Shown in pieces: positions 38,290 through 43,414 of a stretch of DNA of 43,414 nt. The notes beneath the pieces are model-generated. The model was given only the letters and a program-made list of their open reading frames with translations. It was not told where the DNA came from and made no database searches. Within the stretch, counting starts at the first letter, position 1, and each line of letters begins with the position of its first letter. The translations under genes and the position numbers were made by a program. The DNA is from Gemella haemolysans (GTDB lineage: Bacteria; Bacillota; Bacilli; Staphylococcales; Gemellaceae), in the NCBI RefSeq assembly GCF_901873445.1, contig NZ_CABFLN010000012.1:1-43414 (forward strand). Reading direction: 5' to 3'.

Positions 38290-38874
38290 TTATTTCTGTA
38301 ATATTTCCTTCACCCTTTTTTGTAATTCTGGTACAACTTCTTTGATAAACCATGGATTTTTATTATGCCAACGAAAATTCAATGGTGACGGGTGAACAAT
38401 TGGAAAATAACGTGGCAAATACTGTTTATAATTAAATACAGTTTCCGTTAGATTTTGTTGTTTCTCATTTCCCAAGTAATAATCTTGTGCGTATTTTCCT
38501 ACAAGAATAATAAGCTCTAGATTAGGCATGAGTTCTAAAACTTTATCATGCCATTTTTTGGCAAAGTTTTTTCTTGGTGGTAAATCACCACTTTTACCTT
38601 TACCAGGATAATAGAAGTCCATCGGTACTACACCTATTAAACCAGATTTATAAAATATCTGATCATCTATTCCCATCCACTCACGAAGTTTAACTCCACT
38701 TTTATCATTGAAGAAAATCTTACTTTCTTGAGCTTTAATACCAGGAGCTTGACCTATGATTAATATTTTTGCTGTACTAGGTGTAGAAAATAAAGGTTCT
38801 ATTCCTTCATCCGTATATTTTTTATTATCACTATCTTCCATTATTTCTTTTTTTAATTGTTCAAAACTATCCAT
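38290..38874 (-). CDS. Uracil-DNA glycosylase family protein
   Basis: A 194-residue protein of the uracil-DNA glycosylase superfamily. Motif 1 is IIGQAPGIKAQES (about residues 35-47), motif 2 is VHPSPLNFRWHNKNPW (about 159-174), and LELIILVGKYAQDYYL forms the central strand. The GQAPG form is typical of the small family-4-like or uncharacterised members rather than of Ung (GQDPYH). The iron-sulphur cysteines of family 4 are not seen. It would act in base-excision repair; the exact substrate is open. Its start is 16 bp after the rlmD stop, hence co-transcribed. Confidence 0.8.
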   Translation of the reverse strand: MDSFEQLKKEIMEDSDNKKYTDEGIEPLFSTPSTAKILIIGQAPGIKAQESKIFFNDKSGVKLREWMGIDDQIFYKSGLIGVVPMDFYYPGKGKSGDLPPRKNFAKKWHDKVLELMPNLELIILVGKYAQDYYLGNEKQQNLTETVFNYKQYLPRYFPIVHPSPLNFRWHNKNPWFIKEVVPELQKRVKEILQK

Positions 38875-38890
38875 ATTTTTCCTCTAGAAA

Positions 38891-40246
38891 TTATTTTCTG
38901 ACTAATTCAACTACCGCTTCAACTGCCGCTGTTCCTGGGAACATGTCTACTGGTTGAATACGTCTAATTTTATATTTTCTTGTTAAAACTTTTAAGTCAC
39001 GTGCTAATGTAGATGGATTACAGCTCACATAAACAATTTTCTTAGCGTCAACCGCTAATAAGTTTTTAGCTAGTGGTCCAAGACCTACACGCGGTGGATC
39101 TACTATTGCAACATCAAAGTTTATTCCTTTTTTCTTCCAATCTGGGACTATTTTATTAGCGTCTCCTGCAACATAAGTACAGTTTGTTAAATTATTTAAT
39201 TTAACATTATCATTCGCGTCTTTAATTGCAGCAGGAATAATATCAACACCATAAACCTCTTTACAATTACGGCTGACATATTGTCCAATTGTTCCAACTC
39301 CACAGAAAGCATCTAATACAACATCTGTTTCTTTTAGTGCAGCAAACTCAACTACTTTATCATAAAGTTTCTTTGTTGCCAGTGGATTTAATTGGAAGAA
39401 TGATTTAGCCGAAAGTTCATACTTAATATCTCCGATTTTTTCAACGATATAATCTGAACCATATAAAGTAACACTTTCTGTTCCCATTACCAGGTGATCT
39501 TTGTCATTTGTAATATTTAGTATTATACTTTTAACGATTCTTTCACGCTTAAGTTCATTAACGACCTTATCCATGTTCTTAATCTTATCAGTATTCGCTA
39601 CGAATGTTACTTGAACATCCCCATTATAAAATGAAGTTCTTGTCGCAATATATTTCACACCGTAATTCTTTTTATTTGTAGAAATCTCTACTTTATATTT
39701 TCCTAGTAACTTCTTAGCTAGGTTTGTTATTTTATTACCATTCTCATGTAATGCTAAATCTTCATTAATTTCAACTAAATCGTTAGAACCTTCTTTATAT
39801 AACCCTGCAATAACTCGCCCATTTCTAACAGCTAGTGGAAATTGATTTTTATTACGATACCCTTCTGTTACAGGACTCGCTAATGTTTTTAATACTAACT
39901 TATCAGGTTTTGGTAGTCTGTAGTATTTATCAAAAGCATCTAATAATATTGTACGTTTATATTCAAGTTGCTTTTCATAACTAACGTGAGCTAAACCATA
40001 AGCTCCACTCTCAGCATATTCCCTTTTGATTTCTACTCTATGCGGACTAGGTTCTTTTACTTTAACAAGTTTACCAATAATGTATTTTGGTGTTTCCTCA
40101 ACTATTTCACAAACTATAACTTCGTCAGGTAGAGCACCTTTTACGAAAGTAATTTTCTTTTTATAATATCCTATCCCCTCACCATTAATTCCTATTTTCT
40201 TAATTGTAAGTAAGACGTTTAGTTTTTTACCGTTTTTATTTTTCAT
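38891..40246 (-). CDS. rlmD: 23S rRNA (uracil-5-)-methyltransferase RlmD/RlmCD type
   Basis: A 451-residue SAM-dependent methyltransferase that makes m5U in 23S rRNA. It has an N-terminal TRAM domain (about residues 8-65), the SAM motif DAFCGVGTIGQYVS, the DPPRVGLGP loop and the catalytic Cys in YVSCNPSTLARDL. The start at 40246 has TGAGGA 5 nt upstream; a longer TTG-initiated frame would begin inside a hairpin. The usual iron-sulphur motif (a CGGCQLQHLSYE-type segment) is replaced by SGAYGLAHVSYE, so the cluster is lost. In Firmicutes one enzyme often does both U747 and U1939, so the exact site is uncertain. Confidence 0.9.
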   Translation of the reverse strand: MKNKNGKKLNVLLTIKKIGINGEGIGYYKKKITFVKGALPDEVIVCEIVEETPKYIIGKLVKVKEPSPHRVEIKREYAESGAYGLAHVSYEKQLEYKRTILLDAFDKYYRLPKPDKLVLKTLASPVTEGYRNKNQFPLAVRNGRVIAGLYKEGSNDLVEINEDLALHENGNKITNLAKKLLGKYKVEISTNKKNYGVKYIATRTSFYNGDVQVTFVANTDKIKNMDKVVNELKRERIVKSIILNITNDKDHLVMGTESVTLYGSDYIVEKIGDIKYELSAKSFFQLNPLATKKLYDKVVEFAALKETDVVLDAFCGVGTIGQYVSRNCKEVYGVDIIPAAIKDANDNVKLNNLTNCTYVAGDANKIVPDWKKKGINFDVAIVDPPRVGLGPLAKNLLAVDAKKIVYVSCNPSTLARDLKVLTRKYKIRRIQPVDMFPGTAAVEAVVELVRK

Positions 40247-40264
40247 CGTATCCTCATTCATAAA

Positions 40265-40306
40265 GATAAGCTGAGTAAAAGCAAAACACTCCCACTTCAG
40301 CTTATC
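40265..40306 (-). terminator. Hairpin between the SE1561-like gene and rlmD
   Basis: GATAAGCTGAAGT pairs with ACTCAGCTTATC with one bulged base, followed on the minus strand by TTTAT. A weak terminator or attenuator in front of rlmD. Confidence 0.6.
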
Positions 40307-40317
40307 CAATTCTACTA

Positions 40318-40473
40318 TTATTTTATAGTTTTAATTTCGTTATCTAATTCTTCTACTAATGCAATTAATCTATCAATTTGAGTTAAATCAACTTTTTCAG
40401 GTTCAATATTTTCTAACTCGCTTGCAAAATCTTCAAATTTCGTTTTTAATTCTTCTAAAATATTATTAGGCAT
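40318..40473 (-). CDS. SE1561-like small acidic protein
   Basis: A 51-residue protein, MPNNILEELKTKFEDFASEL and on to LVEELDNEIKTIK, predicted as one or two helices with heptad-like leucines. Size, helix plan and its place just upstream of rlmD fit the SE1561 family known from staphylococci. The function is unknown. AAGGAG precedes the ATG. Confidence 0.65.
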   Translation of the reverse strand: MPNNILEELKTKFEDFASELENIEPEKVDLTQIDRLIALVEELDNEIKTIK

Positions 40474-40717
40474 AACATTCTCCTTTTTTGTTCTCTATTC
40501 CATTATAATATAAATTCACAAAAATTCAACTCATATCACAAAAATAAATTAATTATTTTAACTATTACTAATCCGCATACATTCAGAAATAAATAATCCA
40601 TCTTATATTAGCATTAATTATATATTATTAGTAGAAAGAAAAATCACTATTTACGTAAATATTATTAATAGACTTTTAATATATTTTAAGGTACTATTAA
40701 GTTAGGAGTGATATATT

Positions 40718-42235
40718 ATGAATTATATTGATTTACAATTATTAAACATTAATATTTCTAGTATTTTTTACTATATAACTTCTATTTTTAATGATATAAA
40801 CTTTGATATTGTATTAACTATATTTTTAATAATAAATACATTATTAGCATTCTCTATTGTATTTATAGAATATCAAACTACAACGTCGTCTTGGGCTTGG
40901 ATACTAGTTTTATTTCTAATACCATACCTAGGATTTATTCTATATTTAATTTTTGGAAGACCTATATATAGAGAAAAAATCTTCCCTTTCTCAGATGAAG
41001 AAAAAATAAAATATCAACAAAATCTCTTGAAAAGGGAGATGCCCTATGAAATTACTAAAAATGAACAGGTAATATATAAGCATAGAAATTTAATAGAACT
41101 TAACTTTGAAACAGATAAATCATTTCTATCAAAAAATAATAAAATACAAATAATTACAGATGGAAAAGAAAAATTTAGACTATTATTTGAAGATATAAAA
41201 AATGCTAAAAGTTACATTCATATTCAATATTATATCTTAAAAAAAGATGGAATCGGTAAACAACTCTTCCACCTACTAGAACAAAAACTTCTAGAAGGTA
41301 TAGATGTATATATTCTTTATGATGATATTGGTTCAAGAAAATTAAGTATTTCTTCATTACGAAGACTTACTAAGAACAATGCAAAAATAAAAAAATTCTT
41401 TAAATCTAAGCTACCGCTTATAAATTTTCGTATGAATTATAGGAACCATAGAAAAATAGTTACAATAGATGGTAATATTGGTTATACTGGTGGATTTAAC
41501 GTTGGGGATGAATATCTAGGATTAGATAAAAAGTTTGGATACTGGAGAGATACACATCTTCGAATTGAAGGAGAAGCTGTAGGATCTTTGGAGTATCGAT
41601 TTATAGATGACTGGAATTCACAATCAACTAAAAAAACAGAACAACTAGAGTTAACTTCTGATCACATATCAACACCTGTTGATAATTATTTGCCTATCCA
41701 ATTGGTTTCTAGTGGACCTGATAATAAGCTCCAAAAAATCAAATATAGCTATCTATATATGATTTCAAGAGCAAAAAAATACATCTATATTCAATCACCC
41801 TACTTCATCCCTGATGAGAGTGTTATGGATGCATTAAAAATGGCAATATTATCTGGAATCGATGTTAGAATTATGGTGCCTAATAAACCGGATCATATAT
41901 TTGTTTATTGGGCAACATACTCTTTTATAGGAGAATTAGCTGAGTTAGGTGCGAAGACTTATATTTATGAAAATGGATTTATTCATACAAAGATGATTAT
42001 CATCGACGATGAAGTTTCAAGTTTAGGAAGTGCAAACTTTGATTATAGAAGTTTTAAACTAAACTTTGAGCTTAATGCATTTATGTATGATTATAAAACT
42101 ACAAAAAAATTTAGACACATTTTCTTAAAAGATATAGAAAAGTCTACCCTAGTTTCTTTTGCAAAATATCAACAAAGAAGTTTACTAATTAAAATTAAAG
42201 AAGCCTTTGCAAGGTTGATTTCACCGATTCTTTAG
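40718..42235 (+). CDS. cls: Cardiolipin synthase
   Basis: Joins two phosphatidylglycerol molecules into cardiolipin at the membrane. The 505-residue protein has two N-terminal membrane helices (about residues 25-50 and 58-80, ending LIFGRPIY), then two phospholipase D HKD motifs: NHRKIVTIDGNIGYTGGFN (about residues 240-260) and HTKMIIIDDEVSSLGSANFDYRS (within 420-450). Both catalytic His-Lys-Asp sets are intact and the length is normal. TTAGGAGTG precedes the ATG. It is followed 62 bp later by prsA with its own promoter. Confidence 0.95.
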   Translation: MNYIDLQLLNINISSIFYYITSIFNDINFDIVLTIFLIINTLLAFSIVFIEYQTTTSSWAWILVLFLIPYLGFILYLIFGRPIYREKIFPFSDEEKIKYQQNLLKREMPYEITKNEQVIYKHRNLIELNFETDKSFLSKNNKIQIITDGKEKFRLLFEDIKNAKSYIHIQYYILKKDGIGKQLFHLLEQKLLEGIDVYILYDDIGSRKLSISSLRRLTKNNAKIKKFFKSKLPLINFRMNYRNHRKIVTIDGNIGYTGGFNVGDEYLGLDKKFGYWRDTHLRIEGEAVGSLEYRFIDDWNSQSTKKTEQLELTSDHISTPVDNYLPIQLVSSGPDNKLQKIKYSYLYMISRAKKYIYIQSPYFIPDESVMDALKMAILSGIDVRIMVPNKPDHIFVYWATYSFIGELAELGAKTYIYENGFIHTKMIIIDDEVSSLGSANFDYRSFKLNFELNAFMYDYKTTKKFRHIFLKDIEKSTLVSFAKYQQRSLLIKIKEAFARLISPIL

Positions 42236-42264
42236 TTGTTTTATATTAAAAAATATGATATATT
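42236..42264 (+). promoter_or_regulatory. prsA promoter
   Basis: TTGTTT (42236-42241), 17-bp spacer, TATATT (42259-42264), directly after the cls stop codon. Confidence 0.6.
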
Positions 42265-42297
42265 AATACATATGTACAAATAGGAGGACAAAATTTA

Positions 42298-43236
42298 ATG
42301 AACAAATTTAAAAAAGCTATTTTACCTATAGCACTTAGTGTGTCAGTTATAGGTTTAGCAGGATGCTCTACTGGAGGAACTAAATTTATCTCTAGTAAAG
42401 CTGGAGATGTAACAGAAAAAGATATCGTAGAAAGCATCGGTGCTAGTCAGCTTTCTAAAACAGCTACTAGTATGATGATTCAAAAAGTACTTTTAGATAA
42501 ATATAAAAACAAAATTGATCAAAAATCTATTGACGAACAACTTCAAAAAGCTCAAGAACAATACGGTGGTAAAGACAAATTCGAACAACTTTTAAAACAA
42601 CAAGGATTTACTCTTGATAAATACAAAGATGGTTTAAAAGTTAAAGCGGCTCAAACATTACTAATTAATGACTACGCTGGAACTAACGACGATAAACTTA
42701 AAGAAAGTTACGAAAAAAATAAACACCAATATCACCTAGCACACATTCTTGTAAGTGTTAAAAGTGAATCAAATCCAAATGGATTAAGTGACGAAGAAGC
42801 TAAGAAAAAAGCGGAAGAAGTACTAAAAAAACTTAAAGATGGTGGAGACTTTGCTACATTAGCAAAAGAAAACTCTAACGATACTGCTAACGCTTCTAAC
42901 GGAGGAGACTTAGGATGGTCTTCTAAAGAAGATAACTCATTCGTTAAAGAATTCAAAGATGCCGCATACGCATTAAGTAAAGATAAAACATCAGATGTTG
43001 TAAAAACTTCATTTGGATATCACATTATTAAAGTATTAGATGAAAAAGACTCATCATTTGATGAATTAAAACCAGCATTAGCTGAAAAAGCTGCTGAAGA
43101 AACTGTTAAAAAAGATAGTACAATTGTAAGTAAAGCTCTTAAAAAATTATTTGAAGAGTACAATGTTAAATCAAGTAACAGTGACGTTGAAGCATACATT
43201 AAATCAATGTTAGAAGGAAATTCTTCTGCACAATAA
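42298..43236 (+). CDS. prsA: Foldase lipoprotein PrsA (peptidyl-prolyl isomerase)
   Basis: PrsA helps exported proteins fold outside the membrane. The 312-residue protein starts with a lipoprotein signal, MNKFKKAILPIALSVSVIG, and the lipobox LAGC, which places the anchored Cys near residue 23. The central parvulin domain (about 145-240) shows YHLAHILVS, NDTANASNGGDLGW, and FGYHIIKVLD, as in active members. Helical flanks rich in Lys and Gln are normal for PrsA. An AGGAGG site precedes the ATG. Confidence 0.95.
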   Translation: MNKFKKAILPIALSVSVIGLAGCSTGGTKFISSKAGDVTEKDIVESIGASQLSKTATSMMIQKVLLDKYKNKIDQKSIDEQLQKAQEQYGGKDKFEQLLKQQGFTLDKYKDGLKVKAAQTLLINDYAGTNDDKLKESYEKNKHQYHLAHILVSVKSESNPNGLSDEEAKKKAEEVLKKLKDGGDFATLAKENSNDTANASNGGDLGWSSKEDNSFVKEFKDAAYALSKDKTSDVVKTSFGYHIIKVLDEKDSSFDELKPALAEKAAEETVKKDSTIVSKALKKLFEEYNVKSSNSDVEAYIKSMLEGNSSAQ

Positions 43237-43290
43237 TAAATATAAAGACGACTAAAAGCATGATCTGACCCCAAAAAGTTAGACTTAGAA

Positions 43291-43321
43291 TAGCGTAGTA
43301 GTTGTAATGACTGCTACGCTA
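43291..43321. terminator. Hairpin inside the IS end
   Basis: TAGCGTAGTAG (43291-43301) pairs with CTGCTACGCTA (43311-43321) with one mismatch. Because a T-run (43324-43329) follows the stem on the plus strand, it can also stop transcription from prsA into the element. Confidence 0.7.
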
Positions 43322-43333
43322 TCTTTTTTATAT

Positions 43334-43414
43334 TTATACAGTCATATGTTTTATTCTATATTGCTTAGGACTTAACCATCCTAGTTTCTCTTTTATTCTC
43401 TCTTCATTATAATA
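43334..43414 (-). CDS. IS3-family transposase OrfB, C-terminal fragment
   Basis: The last 26 residues of a DDE transposase, YYNEERIKEKLGWLSPKQYR then IKHMTV and a TAA. The YN.ERI..KLGWLSP..YR pattern is diagnostic of IS3-family integrase cores (rve). The start is outside the window. Confidence 0.9.
   Translation of the reverse strand, partial: YYNEERIKEKLGWLSPKQYRIKHMTV

Larger units (their letters stand above)
43266..43414 (-). mobile_element. End of an IS3-family insertion sequence (cut by window edge)
   Basis: A terminal repeat TGACCCCAAAAAGTTAGAC lies at 43266-43284, like the ends of IS150-type IS3 elements. It is followed by a hairpin and, on the minus strand, the C-terminus of a transposase. 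The element begins only 29 bp after the prsA stop. Most of it lies outside the window, which probably ends at this repeat. Confidence 0.85.

Noticed and set aside
40247..40309. Longer rlmD frame from a TTG at 40309
   Set aside because: It would be translated through a stem-loop and adds residues unlike the TRAM domain; 40246 has a good site.

Overview
The window looks like a chromosomal contig from a low-GC Gram-positive coccus of the Bacilli. Gemella is my best guess, from gene content and protein style only. Supporting signs are AT-rich non-coding DNA, TTGACA/TATAAT promoters with 17-bp spacers, strong AGGAGG ribosome sites, PyrR attenuation, a PrsA lipoprotein and an SE1561-like gene beside rlmD. 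Both window edges lie in repeated DNA: an inverted copy of the tuf 3' end on the left and the end of an IS3-type element on the right. This may be an entire contig broken at repeats.

Layout. 1-4683: the str operon on the minus strand (rpsL, rpsG, fusA, tuf), with an inverted partial tuf copy at the edge. 4690-5000: a divergent promoter region with 12-bp motifs, three of them spaced exactly 36 bp. 5003-7350: a two-gene ABC exporter. 7400-8970: a DUF1858 / DUF438-hemerythrin-PAS pair under a Fur-box-like site. 9051-10829: a small island with an AbiF-type HEPN gene behind a compact terminator-ended RNA, flanked by 73-bp direct repeats. 10863-21786: the complete UMP biosynthesis operon pyrR-B-C-carA-carB-pyrK-D-F-E with two PyrR attenuators; an Imm51-like gene sits between carB and pyrK.

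21860-35180 is an accessory region. It is a run of about a dozen small acidic genes on the minus strand with no recognisable toxin: DUF4026/DUF2314, two TPR-DUF695-RraB proteins, Imm17-like, two DMP19 proteins, DUF4304, DUF2695, DUF6678-like and unknowns. This matches a polyimmunity locus. It also holds a frameshifted Fic gene, a 32-codon Fic remnant, IS-like ends, and a deletion-fused scrap of conjugative-element DNA.

35211-43414 holds a Vga/Lsa-like ABC-F gene, an M20 hydrolase followed by a separate gene made of just an M20 lid domain, a uracil-DNA-glycosylase-like gene, rlmD, an SE1561-like gene, cardiolipin synthase, prsA and the IS3 end.

Most interesting: (1) the M20 hydrolase lacks the two conserved lid loops, and both are present in the tiny gene coupled to it; (2) the AbiF-type gene with its own promoter, small RNA and terminator, a candidate RNA-regulated defence module; (3) the orphan immunity array, including one immunity gene placed inside the pyr operon.
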